DNA of 64,000 bases, from the NCBI GenBank assembly GCA_963662155.1, contig OY759262.1:11680082-11744081 (forward strand), in the 5' to 3' direction. The translations under genes and the position numbers were made by a program. This DNA comes from Lamellibrachia columna (taxonomy: Eukaryota > Annelida > Polychaeta > Sabellida > Siboglinidae). The notes beneath the pieces are model-generated. The model made no database searches. It was not told the DNA's origin and saw only the letters and a list, made by a program, of their open reading frames with translations. Positions 53,701-63,644 of the stretch are shown here, piece after piece; position 1 is the stretch's first letter; every line of letters begins with the position of its first letter.

Positions 53701-56700
53701 GCAAATAATTTGTCGCGCAGCGCCATGTCGCGTCGCGTCAGTTCTGTCAGGTTTAACTCAAACATTAAGATAATTAAGACTGAACATATTCTCTATTTGC
53801 ACTCAATTAAGTCCATCTTAGTGTCTCATCATTAACTGAACTATGGGAGATATCGACTGCATGGATAACATGTCGGTTATGGAAGAAACTCAAACATCCA
53901 CCGAAAGCTATCAAAACTAAAACACCTCCCGGACCAGTCTTGTGTATCGAATAGTAGCAGTAAATACAATAAGTACAATACGCAACCAGAAAGACTGCAT
54001 TACAGCATATTCGTTAATTTACCTTTGAAAGTGAAGAGCGGCAAATCGGGTACTTCCGGTATGTGGCAAAGCACGACGAAATCGTCGCTTTGGTGGAAGT
54101 TTTCGATGTACCCTGGAACATAAATAATCAGGATACTTCACACCACAAATAGGTCACACAAGGCCTGAGAATTCTTTAGGAAAATAACGACAAGTGACAA
54201 TGACACCTCAAACACAAATGTATAGGATTGTTTTAAACGATTTGTACATCACACACGCGCACGTACATAAACTTGATTGATACATTCGTAACAACACGCC
54301 GGCTCTATCTGGATTTCCGATGTTTTCATCAGCGGTCACAGTTCCGGGTTTCCTGTCTTGCATTCCGCTGGGTCATCTCCCCGTTAAACACTGCTTAGTG
54401 TAGTCGGTCGTCTCCGGACAGCATGGTCAATGCAACTATCAACATCATTGGAGTTATCGCACACAACGGCATTGATCACAAAGGACAGCTATATTCTGGA
54501 TTATCGTTGTACCGACGCAAAGCCACCGAGAACAGCCATCGAGGGACGTGCTGTCACACCAACAACATCAACTCCAGTTATTGCGTTACTCGCTCGTCCT
54601 TTCATCGCAATTATTCGCCATGTTTACTTGTGCAAGTCAAATGCGTAAAGGTTTTTGGTAATAAACCGCACGGCCGAAGTATTTTTTTGCCTTAAATTAA
54701 CTTATACAGTGATTTAAATGCCATTTTAAATTGTCCACAACATTGTTAATCCTCGTATGACCTATATTTGTCGAACCTTCCCGAAAGTTCTACGGTCTTC
54801 GTCGACATCGCCGTGAATCACGTTGGAACAGTCAGGTTATCAATACTAATTATTTACACAGTTCCGGCAGCAATTTCAGACGTCCTGTGTCCGTCGATAA
54901 GGGCACTAATTGATGTTGTTCTGAATAGCGAGTTTCACGCGATATGAATAAATGATAACGCTATCGATCGCGACCGGAGCTCGGACTGCAGACGGCCGGC
55001 GCATGAAGACAAGCCGCGGTCGTAGATGTGTCAATACCACACCGTGTGCGTTTTATCTGTATCTCAAGAGAACACAGCTTCGGGCATTAGGCCTTTAGTT
55101 GTATACGGAGGCGCATCTGCGCCAGTCTGTTTGAAATGCAGCAATACGACAAACATAAAACGACTGTGTTTGTTTTTAGGTGAGCAAAGTAGTCGTCTCC
55201 AAGAGCCTTTTTCGGATGACACATGAGTAGATTTCTAATTGTGTGTTGAATCCAAAGCCGTCATCCTGCTACTTCCTGCAGAGACAGCACCACGGTTTAG
55301 AATTAGAAACAAAACAGGCCCTTCCAGAAACCGAGTTGGGTGTAAAATTTGTTTTTCATCTAAGTGACAACCGATCTGGCTACATACAATATGTTCTATG
55401 ATTTTACATGTAATGCATGCAATTTTACCGATCGCAGATCCATATGAGAGTGTATTGCCCACCCTAAACCACTAAAGGGAGTGGATTAAGGTGGCCTATG
55501 CATATCCCTGACCGTCTGATTCCTTAGGGTTTAGGAATGTTGAAGATTATCAAGACGAAACAAGAAAACAAGATGCAGTATTGCTGAGTGAGAGAAGGTT
55601 CCTTGCAAAACCTACGCGCACGTTGTTGCATAATATCGCTCGCAACATAATGCTTTCGGTCATTCCCGAACGAATATTTAAATAAAGTATTTATGTTTAG
55701 CAAGAAAATACAAAACTTATGTAACATTTACTGATGTGGTCTTCACGATTTCATACAAGGCATGGACACATCAATCATGTTTTGACAACAGCATTTTCAA
55801 AAAACAAACCTTCATCCATGTTTTTATAGGAACAAATATTTCCAAAAACGTTTCTATGTAGCATGACCCTGTTGATAATACGTTGTAAATATTTTTTTTT
55901 TTACTTATAACATAACAGATAACCGTTTCGTAATGTCCTGCGATTGTGAATGCTTAATGCTTGCTATCATTAATGATATACTGGTGATGATGCCCAGCCC
56001 AAAGAAGAAACAGTGCAATGTTTTATACAATCATGATGTTAAGCAGTTGCCTACTGTGATCCCATCAGGGAATTACAAGCATCATCGATTGTACAATTTC
56101 CTTCGCGTTAACGTCAATTATTTCAGTGAGTTGGCGGACAATAGGTATGACCATGGATATAGATTGTCAACGCATCCCTCACCAACGCAACCAACCTGGT
56201 GCGATGTTGATATATGTTAATGTTGTTATTAACATATATTATGTTATTATGTATACAATTGGCCCTGTGCCAGCAACAATGAGTTCGCGTGAACAACGTT
56301 GAATTGGTTTCTACGTAACACATTCACTAGCACGCTTCATACACAAACTAGATGAAGATTACAAAGGTGTGACGAAGTCTCCATAAACGTACCACCAAAG
56401 GCCGTGGTTTCAGAACTGGCATTCGAGTGATCTTGCTAGTGTTGGTGGCACAAGAAGACGAGACCCAGTTTCGTCTCTGACTGGGGATATGTGCGCTACT
56501 TGTAACATAGCTACCATCTTCATTGTAACATAACTATCATCACGATTGTAACATAGCTACCATCACCATTGCTTGCAAATATAGCGTAAAAGCATCTGTT
56601 TGTATTAAAGAAACTATTTTTTGCCTTAATGTTGCATTCCTTCATATGATGAAATAATACTCACATAAACAAACGCTGAACAGTGTAATTTACTGAAAAC

Positions 56701-57398
56701 ACAGCGCGTTATTTGAGTACACTCACGACTCAACACAACTATGCACGACGCGACATTTTTTGACCGATGGAACGTCGACAAGCGTGGGTCCAGCGGTAGA
56801 CCTTTCCGAAGTTTTGTCACAATTAGCATGTCATAGAAAAGATCATTCGCGTCTAATGGAGTGGCCGAAATACGCTAAACAATTAAATCTGACGAATGCC
56901 AAAATGTCGTATGGCAAACGATAAACACAATTAAAAAAAAAAGCAGACAGGAATACGAACCCGGTTGCACCTATGCTATGCTATAAAACGCACCTATGCT
57001 ATAAAACGTGTAGTAGGCCAAGGTCGAACATTGCACATAACAGTTATGGGGTCGTCTAGCCAGATAAATATAGAACGCGGACACGAAACAATACACGCTT
57101 CCGCGTGGCGAACTGCCGCAAACCGAACGCAGAATACGAGTCGACAAATCGATTGACCCCGAGCGAAATGTCAGCCGAAAGCTGTACGTCCTGTCTGCTT
57201 TAACCTGTGTTACAGCGTACTCGCCGCGTAAAGCAAAGTGCACTTACAGTCGAAGGCGATTTTCGAGTGCGAGCTAGCGTCCACAGCTACCACGACGATT
57301 TTGCCGATCACCGGTGTGGCATAGCTGCGAGATGCAACCAAGGACTGGCGAGATATATTCAGTTGGGCTAGTTCTTCGTCCTTCCCGGCGGTAGACAT
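50562..57398 (-). CDS. USP-D: universal stress protein, complete 4-exon gene (192 aa)
   Basis: Exons are 57398-57248, 54112-54023, 52563-52457 and 50792-50562 (joined 579 bp, phases 1, 1, 0). It is the longest copy, with about 33 extra N-terminal residues (rich in Ser and charged residues) before strand 1, IVVVAVDASSHSKIAFDWY. The split Trp codon (T|GG) across intron 1 recreates the family's usual WY pair, confirming the join. Exon 2 reads DDFVVLCHIPEVPDLP. Exon 3 is a charged helix (ANEWTKTIECHIDMVREL). Exon 4 has [14 protein letters not shown] and [13 protein letters not shown], then AIPVLICPS and a short basic tail. The HH that follows VSDY-h in A-C is RQ here. The extension could be a targeting sequence or disordered leader; I see no clear signal peptide. 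Confidence 0.93.
51223..51300. repeat. (GCGT)n/(GT)n microsatellite in USP-D intron 3
   Basis: gcgcgcgtgtg and gcgtgcgt runs with interruptions. Confidence 0.92.
51472..51900 (-). mobile_element. LINE RT C-terminal fragment
   Basis: The minus strand reads LIVPYINYCIMSWGF, then LQNKALRIIKLSIYNSHT and LYKQLRMLKVDILK. After a stop and frame change it reads KNEIYTYKTKHEFAKK. This is the C-terminal domain of a CR1/Jockey-like RT. The tail includes aaaaaaataaag at its 3' side. It lies in USP-D intron 3, same orientation as the gene. Confidence 0.8.
51955..52392. repeat. 36-bp minisatellite with diverged left end
   Basis: About eight close copies (gatgacacattaagggagca, accatcttctggagga) occupy 52095-52385. 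To their left (51965-52095) are four or five much more diverged copies of the same pattern. The plus-strand frame is open over the close copies, with the 12-residue period GDDTLREQPSSG. It lies in USP-D intron 3. Confidence 0.92.
52457..52563 (-). CDS. USP-D exon 3
   Basis: 107 bp between CCTTCAG|AAGGTT and ATGAGGAAG|GTAAAC. Confidence 0.9.
52636..52672. repeat. Short GCGT-rich tract
   Basis: gcgtgtgtgtgcaggcgtgcgtgcctgcgtgc-like run about 75 bp upstream of USP-D exon 3. The real copies are interrupted. Confidence 0.7.
52911..53018. repeat. 35-bp direct repeat, 3 copies
   Basis: Unit gtgtcattccacacataacg followed by tcatcctaaaagtac, almost identical copies, in USP-D intron 2. Confidence 0.93.
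53117..53239. mobile_element. Small TTAA-flanked MITE
   Basis: TTAA at 53113-53116 and 53240-53243 flanks a 123-bp CpG-rich element. It starts gcctggcgcacag and, from the other side, gcttcgcgtcgg. TTAA flanks suggest a piggyBac-type origin. Confidence 0.5.
53522..53752. mobile_element. TTAA-flanked MITE related to the previous one
   Basis: TTAA at 53518-53521 and 53753-53756. The left end is gccagacgcacacagtgcga, and the right end, reverse-complemented, is acctgacagaactgacgcga. Both are followed by cgcgaca-type sequence. The left end resembles the left end of the 53117 element (gcc-gcgcac). Confidence 0.6.
54023..54112 (-). CDS. USP-D exon 2
   Basis: 90 bp between GTTCCAG|GGTACA and TTCAAAG|GTAAAT. 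Confidence 0.9.
54115..57245 (-). other. USP-D intron 1
   Basis: 3.1 kb without a recognised element. It contains a 33-bp imperfect repeat (gtaacatagctaccatc, 56500-56570). The plus-strand frame at 55933-56220 (95 codons) has no recognisable domain and lies inside the intron, so I do not call it a gene. Confidence 0.45.
57248..57398 (-). CDS. USP-D exon 1
   Basis: 50 codons plus 1 base, ending TTCGACT|GTAAGT. ATG 57398 gives the full open extension. No in-frame alternative ATG precedes strand 1. Confidence 0.88.
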
Positions 57399-57399
57399 T

Positions 57400-57650
57400 C
57401 TGCTATGCGACGCCGAGCAGTATCTTCCACGCCCTACGGCATTCTACGCAGGATGGCGCTACGTCTAGATTGCATGACGTCACAACATGGAATGACGTTT
57501 GTGGCGTACCTAGTAACGGCTGCCGCTGGAGATTGCTTACAAAGATATTCAACACATACGCCTGTATTACAATCTATATAACGTATACAAAACGACATTG
57601 TGCGATGAATAATTGAATAAAGTTACGCAAACTGAACAATTAATTATTCT
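57400..57650. other. 5' flank of USP-D
   Basis: GC-rich next to the start (57400-57540). Expected promoter by position only. Confidence 0.35.
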
Positions 57651-57654
57651 CTCT

Positions 57655-57757
57655 TTTAACATTATGCAATACTGTCATAACCCACTTGCGTGTGTATGTG
57701 ACTGAAATAAAGCTCATTCATTCATCCATTCATTCATTCCATTCATTCATTCAATTG
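57655..57757 (+). mobile_element. Retroelement 3' tail with (CATT)n
   Basis: gtgactgaaataaagctcattcattcatc: an AATAAA followed by CATT repeats, the common 3' end of many LINEs. The body is not recognisable. Confidence 0.5.
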
Positions 57758-57759
57758 TA

Positions 57760-58435
57760 AAAAAATAGTACAATGAACGCCAACAGAAAAAACAACCCTT
57801 GATTCGGTCTCATAACTCAAAACTGGGTAACTATTGACCGCGCTTGAGATATGTACTTAAGGTACAGACAATTGAACTATTCAGAGCTACCAAGTCTCAC
57901 GCATTTGGCTTCCATCTCACGCTCTCACGCATTTGTTTGTAAACCTCACGCATATTGTCCGTTTCGTTTAATAATTATAATAGAAACATTATTTCCTTGC
58001 ACATGTTGATGCGTTATTGTTTTTACGCACGCGCTGATAGCGCAGAGCGTCCTGAGGGTGATTGTTATCATCGTCGGTGAGGTCGCTACTTATATAATCA
58101 CATGATCATAAACAGACAGCACACGTGATAGCTCCGTGTGTTAGTACCAGAGTGATTGTGAAATGGGTATGGTTGGTGCGTGTTACGAGCACGGGCCCCG
58201 CGCACCTCGTTGGATTACTGACTGTCAAACTTGCAATGGACGTCCCATTGAAATGTGAGCCAACGGCAGAATTGCTCAAGAAAGCTACATGGGCGTACTA
58301 GCAATGGCAAACATTGAGCGCGCTGAACGCCTGCGTCTTCTGAGCAGTTAACTCTGACGTGTGCGGGTGTGTTAAAATACCAGACGTCTACCACGTCATT
58401 TGTCGTTCCACAAATGTAATTAGCCTAGCCATTTT
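57760..58435. other. Region before the Gypsy element
   Basis: Contains ctcacgcat repeats (57897-57953). No gag-like reading frame and no LTR recognised. Confidence 0.4.
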
Positions 58436-58464
58436 GCTAGAGTGTGTAGATCCACTGAAGTTAT

Positions 58465-58968
58465 GGTAAAAGCACATTTGGTGGAAAAGGATACATCGCA
58501 ACCAATGAATGATTTGTGTGAGGAGACATACGCTATGGGTTTGTTATTTATAGCACAAAACAAACACCTACATACCAAAACCGTGAGTTTAGCAGGAACA
58601 AGTGTAACCATGGAAATCGACACAGGAGCCTCGGTTTCGTTGATTTTGGAGGAGTGGAACAGGATAAAAAGGTTAGCTCTACAACTTACCCTGAACACAA
58701 ATAAAGAACCACTGCTGCACATCTATACAGGCAGCACTATTAAGCTGTTGTGCAGGTTCGGTTGGGGTTAGACCTCAACATTCAGCATCATTACTTGAAT
58801 GTACTTGTTGTGTCTGGATATGGACCAAATCTGCTAGGACGTGACTGTTTGTCGGTGTTAAAGCTGAATTTGGCTGCAGTACACCAGGTGGACAGAGATG
58901 ACTTTCTAGAACCGTACCAGGCAGTGTTGAGTGAAGGACTGGGTGCGCTGAAAGGGGTCATTGATTAA
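58465..58968 (+). pseudogene. Gypsy aspartic protease region
   Basis: VTMEIDTGASVSLI holds the catalytic D-T-G-A. After a break at 58771 the frame resumes with YGPNLLGRDCLSVLKL, the hydrophobic-L-G-R-D flap/C-terminal motif of retropepsins. Confidence 0.85.
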
Positions 58969-58984
58969 TTCTATGTCGACTATA

Positions 58985-59620
58985 CAGTAAAACCATGTTA
59001 CTATAAGCCACGCCCTGTGCCACTTTCTTTGCGAGCAAAAACGGAAACGGAGTTAGATCGCCAACAGGAAGATGGAGTAATTAGCCCTGTCGACAAATTG
59101 GCACACATTGTACATGTACTCAAATTTACAGAAGACGTCAGAATCTGCGAAGACAACAAGGTGACAATCAATCAAGCTGTCAACATGGGCAAGTTCCCGA
59201 TCCCAAGCATAAAAGTCACGCAAGCCCAACACCTCAAAGTACGAACCTTATGGTTTCATCCCCGGGTATATTTCAGAGGATAATGGAGCAATTACTTCAA
59301 AACGTCCAAATGACAGTAATCTACCTGGATGATGTTGTGGTGACGGGAAGAACTCACAATCTCCAAATGGTATTACCTCGAGTCAAAGAAGCAGGGCTAC
59401 GCCTAAAAAAGGAGAAATGCACTTTACAGCAGAAGTCGTGTCAGTAAATGGGATATGAAATTGACGTAGAAGGTATCAACCCGACAAACGACAAGGTTAT
59501 CGGCATTGAGCACCGCAAAATCTACGCAGCTTCTTGGGGCCCATCGACTACTATCATAACTTGTTGCGATACCTGAGCCCCTTGTTGGCACCGCTCCTCG
59601 AGCTAACCCGTCAACACGTC
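58985..59620 (+). pseudogene. Gypsy reverse transcriptase
   Basis: Starts with PRPVPLSLRAKTETELDR. The fingers/palm first Asp region is eroded (CEDNKVTINQAV, FPIPSIK). Then come SSPGIFQRIMEQLLQ and the active-site YLDDVVVTGRTH, followed by LKKEKCTL. Frameshifts lie near 59235-59255, and stops follow KSCQ. Confidence 0.85.
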
Positions 59621-59628
59621 AACTGGGA

Positions 59629-59961
59629 ATGGGGACCGAGACAGAAGAAAGCCTTCGAGGAATAAAAGCACTGCTTTCCCCCTCCAAAGGGCTTGCACTT
59701 TACAACCCTGGGCTACCCATCATTGTCAGCAGCGATGCTTCTCCCTACGGAATTGGAAGTGTGTTGTCACATCACCTATCATATTGTTGTGAGAAAACAT
59801 TAGCTTATGCTTCCCGAAGTCTCTCCTCTTGTGAGAAAAAGTATGCACAATTGGAGAAAGAAGCGTTGCCACTCGTCTACGGAATCACCAAATTCCACAA
59901 GTACCTCAATGGACGTGAATTCATCCTACAAACAGATCACAAGCCGTTGATTGGACTCTAG
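59629..59961 (+). pseudogene. Gypsy RNase H
   Basis: IIVSSDASPYGIGSVL, then EKTLAYASRSLSSCEKKYAQ and EKEALPLVYGITKFHKYLNG, then LQTDHKPLIGL: the complete RNase H order (D, E, D). The frame is open for 110 codons and stops at 59961. Confidence 0.9.
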
Positions 59962-60024
59962 AAGGAAGACCGCGCAATTTCAGCAATGTCTAGTGCCAGA
60001 ATTCAAAGATGGGCGCTCACAATG

Positions 60025-60112
60025 AGTAACAAGAAGAAGAAGAAGAAAAAGTTTATTTGTTTCACCCCAAATACAACAATTCAGTTATGTTAACTTTCAA
60101 TACTCTTTAGAG
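60025..60112 (-). mobile_element. Retroelement tail insertion 1
   Basis: On the minus strand a unique part ending gtgaaacaaataaac is followed by CTT repeats. It breaks the Gypsy frame between LTMS and YSLEYKPGQS. A near-identical insertion is at 60636-60705. Confidence 0.75.
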
Positions 60113-60343
60113 TACAAGCCAGGTCAAAGTACCAGATACGGATACCAGAGGAAGTTGTCCTAGTGCTATCCAACATGGATGAAACACCGACCACACCAGA
60201 GAAAATCGCCAAGTAGACAACAACAGACCCTATGTTACTGCAGTCTGTGGAACGAGGCCTCTCAAAGCTCTAAGCGAGAAGTTTATGGTCGCAGGAAAGA
60301 CGAATTGAGTGTACAACATGTTGTTTTGTTCGTGGGAGCCAGA

Positions 60344-60462
60344 GGGGGGTATTGTGACACTGTCAAGTATGTCCCTTAGAAGGACGTATGATTTGTGGAC
60401 CCCGAGGAGGGGGGGGGTATTGTGACACTGTCAATTGTGTCCCTTACAAGGACGTATGATTT
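60344..60462. repeat. Tandem duplication of about 50-70 bp
   Basis: ggggtattgtgacactgtcaa followed by cccttanaaggacgtatgatt occurs at about 60345 and again at about 60415. The second part also occurs at 61253 at its native position in integrase. Confidence 0.85.
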
Positions 60463-60634
60463 TAATGATTGTCGACGCTCACTCATTTCGTTCAGCAGCA
60501 GTGACAAGTGCATCGATCACAGAGCTACGACAAACGTGTGCAGCCTTAAGCCTACCCAACACCATTGTGTCGGACAATGGAAGCTGTTTCACCAGTGATG
60601 AGTTTGAACAGTTCTGTCAAATGTTCACACAGAG
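60432..60634 (+). repeat. Integrase-core duplicate, displaced copy
   Basis: About 200 bp matching 61247-61443, coding MILMIVDAHS through TIVSDNGSCFTSDEFEQF. It lies upstream of the zinc-finger part, that is, in the wrong order. This copy keeps CAG (Gln) where the native copy has TAG. Confidence 0.92.
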
Positions 60635-60635
60635 T

Positions 60636-60705
60636 AAGAAGAAGAAGAAATTTATTTGTTTCACCCCAAATACAACAATTCAGTTATGTTAACTATCAAC
60701 ACTCT
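60636..60705 (-). mobile_element. Retroelement tail insertion 2
   Basis: Same sequence as 60025-60112 (gtgaaacaaataaa then CTT repeats on minus), at the right edge of the displaced integrase copy. Confidence 0.75.
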
Positions 60706-60719
60706 TGTTCTGGCGAGCC

Positions 60720-60915
60720 AGAGTCATAATACCCCCAAAGGGTCGTGAAACCCTACTAGACTAACCGCATGAGACACACCCTGGCATTGTCACAAACAAG
60801 AAGCTATTTGTGGTGGCCGGGCCTAGACAATGTAATTGGAACGTGTGCGATGATTGGAAAGTGTCAGGTGCACAGCAAACGAATACAAGAGGCACCACTA
60901 CATCCGTGGGAATGG
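60720..60915 (+). pseudogene. Gypsy integrase zinc-finger region
   Basis: Reads RVIIPPKGRETLLD, HETHPGIV, then SYLWWPGLDNVIGTC and CQVHSKRIQEAPLHPWEWP. This is the H-H-C-C binding segment and its conserved linker in Gypsy integrases. The second zinc Cys is in an altered context. Confidence 0.82.
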
Positions 60916-61241
60916 CCACGCCAGACGTGGCACCACATGGCCACGCCAGACGTGGCACCACATGGCCACGCCAGACGTGGCACCACATGGCCACGCCAGA
61001 CGTGGCACCACATGGCCACGCCAGACGTGGCACCACATGGCCACGCCAGACGTGGCACCACATGGCCACGCCAGACGTGGCACCACATGGCCACGCCAGA
61101 CGTGGCACCACATGGCCACGCCAGACGTGGCACCACATGGCCACGCCAGACGTGGCACCACATGGCTACGCCAGACGTGGCACCACATGGCCACGCCAGA
61201 CGTGGCACCACATGGCCACGCCAGACGTGGCACCACATGCA
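60915..61241 (+). repeat. 25-bp minisatellite inside the integrase gene, 13 copies
   Basis: Unit atggccacgccagacgtggc plus accac, with a single C-to-T variant at about 61166. Each unit contains the palindrome gccacg-ccaga-cgtggc. All frames are open. The integrase frame enters as HPWEWPRQTWHHM and leaves as WPRQTWHHMHTD, so exactly 12 extra units (300 bp, 100 codons) were added and the frame is kept. Confidence 0.97.
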
Positions 61242-61242
61242 C

Positions 61243-61790
61243 ACTGACAATTGTGTCCCTTACAAGGACGTATGATTTTAATGATTGTCGACGCTCACTC
61301 ATTTGGTTCAGCAGCAATGACGTGTGCACCGATCACAGAGCTACGACAAACGTTTGCAGCCTTAGGCCTACCCAACACCATTGTGTCGGACAATGGAAGC
61401 TGTTTCACCAGTGATGAGTTTGAATAGTTCTGTCAAATGTTCACCGTATCGTCCTTCAAGCAGTGGGTTGGCAGAGACAGCAGTACAAACCGTGAAGGCG
61501 GGGTTGAAAAAAAACCTGGTAACCTGGAAGATAGGTTATACAGTTTCTTGGCAAGACATCGAGCCACACCACAAAGTAGCACAGGTCAGACTCCTTCAGA
61601 ATTAGTTCTTAAGACACCACCACGTACCCGCCTGGATCTCTTACGTCCCTGCGTACAGAACCTAGTGCTACAAAAGCAGGCGTACGAGAAACAGAGGCAT
61701 GATGCTCATACTGTAGATCGTACGTTCATAGCAGGCGACAGATACTGGGCTCTAAACTGTCAGGGGAACCCAAGTGGACCCCGACCGTAA
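61243..61790 (+). pseudogene. Gypsy integrase core and C-terminal region
   Basis: HTDNCVPYKD, MIVDAHS and NTIVSDNGSCF carry the first two catalytic acidic residues. A TAG then breaks EFE*F. After frame changes come SSSGLAETAVQTVKAGLKK (the Glu helix) and EDRLYSFLARHRATPQ, then TGQTPSELVL. Confidence 0.85.
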
Positions 61791-62249
61791 TAGAAAACCA
61801 GCTGGGTCCACTTACGTTTATTGTACGTCTCTGTGATGGCCGCCTGTGGAAAAGACACAAAAATTATCTACGACAGAGACGCTCAGATTAACCACAGCAG
61901 ACCTTAGCTGATGACGAATTGACACCACCAACCGTGCAAACCAGTGCCATTTATCCAAAGCCTGAACCGAGCGTGAAGGTGGTTCCGTTGAGGCGATTAA
62001 CAAGATTCGTAAAGCCACCGGACAGGTTAGACTTGTGAATTGGCCGGTGAATGTCATGTTTCATTGCGCGCACATCTCTCATACTAATAAATGTGATGAC
62101 TGGGAACACTGTCGCGAAGTTACGTTTTATTGACTAGTATATCATATCGTAGTGACATCAGGACAAGCAATGTTACAACGCATAAACGTAAGTCACTGGT
62201 TTCCTAGTACAGTTAATGTTTATGGCTGATTTCATTGTATCCCATAATG

Positions 62250-63640
62250 TTTTATTGTTCATGCAATTGAAATGTTTCTCCATTTTGTCGTTTTTCCTCT
62301 CTCAGTTTGATGTTAAGTTCCTTTTGCACCCGTTTGACCTCTTGTCTGTCTCTCCTTGCAAACGCCAACTTTTTTCTATGTATGCAGTCTTTGATCTCCT
62401 TGGTTATGTAAGGTTTGTTGTTGGGAAAACATTTCACAGTTTTCTTTGGAATGACAGTTTCTGTGCAAAACTTGATATAGTCTGTCATTGAATCTGAAGC
62501 AGTGTTGATGTCGGGATTGTCCTGAGTGAAAACCTCCCAGTATGTGCACATGAAACAGCCCTTAAGCCTCTCTACATTGTCAACAGACCACACATTAATG
62601 GTTTTCAACACGGGTTTGCTTCTCTTCAGGACTGGTCGGTATGTGGGTATGAAATGAACAGTATCATGGTCTCAGTTGGCAATAGGTGATTTGATCTTAG
62701 CTGTGTATGTACCTGGTATATTCCCACAACATTTGTCCAGTGTCTTGCCTTTGCGAGAAGCCTGGAAGACTGAATTCCAGCTTGCAGTGATTAAAATCAC
62801 CCAGGATGAAAACTGGTGCTTCAGGAGTCCGTTCTAGTTGCTTGTAGACACAGTTTGCAATGAGTGTAGCTGCTCGGGCCGCATTTGCACTGGGGGGCTA
62901 AACAGAACAAATTAGAAAAATAAAGGTCTGAGGCTTAAGCAGAGCAGTTCTACATCGGGGTGCACATGATGTCTTTGGTTGTGTGCTGCCTGCACCACTG
63001 GTCGTTGACGCACCGATGCCTCCCCCTTTGCCCTTCCCTGAATGTTCATCTCTGTCTACTCGAATGAGCGAAAAGCCACCAATTTCCAAAAGAGAATCAG
63101 GAATGTCTTTGTTCAACACCAAGTCTCGGTAATAGTCATGACACAGGCCTCACGAAATTCGTAGCATACATTGGCTTGCTGTCGCAGCTCGTCCATCTTG
63201 GGTTTCAGGGATCGTGCATTGCTAAAAATCATAGAAGGAAGATGGGGAGGCCTAAGTCTTCTTCTTCGTAGGCGCTGCCTGACAACACCTTTCCTGCCTC
63301 TTTTCCTCTGGCGTGTTTGCTGTTTGTTGTTGTCGAGATGTCGAGATGGTTGTCTGTAAGCTCAAGTAGTTCAATGGGTGGAGCAACGCCGCTGTCACGA
63401 AGTGCCAGCAGCATGTAGCTAGTGTAGGTGAGCACTCGCTGACGCTGGTCGCCATTTTCGGAGCGAGGTGTCATGAAGCTTGATGTAAAGAGTCCGGAAG
63501 AAGTGTCCACTTCGCGTAACTTGCCATCACATTCAATCGCATATTGTCCAAATCCAAGGATCATAAAAGTCAGTAGAACTATACATAGAGTATCTAACCA
63601 ATGTAAAACATCGCAGCCGTCTGTTCCCCTCCCCACTGCG
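62250..63640 (-). mobile_element. L2/CR1-like LINE, endonuclease half, degenerate
   Basis: In minus-strand order: an N-terminal segment (LTYTSYMLLALRDSGVAPPI, 63460-63400), then a break. ITETWLNKDIPDS and FSLIRVDRDEHSGKGKGGG follow (APE endonuclease, TETW box). Next come VFILGDFNHCKLE and the SLPGF-like segment. Last come PNNKPYITKEIKDCIHRKK and VQKELNIKLREEKR, the linker before the RT in this clade. Stops and frame changes separate the parts. The reverse transcriptase is absent. It is oriented against the neighbouring Gypsy element. Confidence 0.85.
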
Positions 63641-63644
63641 CAGC

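Larger units (their letters stand above)
58440..62038 (+). mobile_element. Ty3/Gypsy LTR-retrotransposon pol, rearranged and inactive
   Basis: Pol domains in the usual order on the plus strand: aspartic protease (DTGA at 58619-58630; LLGRD at about 58830-58845), reverse transcriptase (catalytic YLDD at 59322-59333), RNase H (first Asp near 59734, TDHKPL near 59934), integrase, and a C-terminal tail ending at a stop near 62038. Many stops and frameshifts break it. Within integrase there are a 25-bp minisatellite, a 370-bp inserted block holding a second copy of the integrase core, and two retroelement tails. No gag and no LTRs were recognised on either side, so the element is incomplete or its ends are eroded. 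Confidence 0.92.

Noticed and set aside
54423..54695. 90-codon plus-strand frame
   Set aside because: Overlaps another open frame in a different phase; no domain or conservation evidence.
55933..56220. 95-codon plus-strand frame beginning MSCDCECLML
   Set aside because: No recognised domain, no splice or promoter support, and it lies antisense in USP-D intron 1.
60761..61414. Several 125-186-codon frames on both strands around the 25-bp array
   Set aside because: Repeat artefacts. Only the frame continuous with integrase on both sides is meaningful.
58440..62038. Complete LTR retrotransposon with flanking LTRs
   Set aside because: I looked for direct repeats at 57.7-58.4 and 62.0-62.3 kb and could not see a matching pair; gag is also missing.
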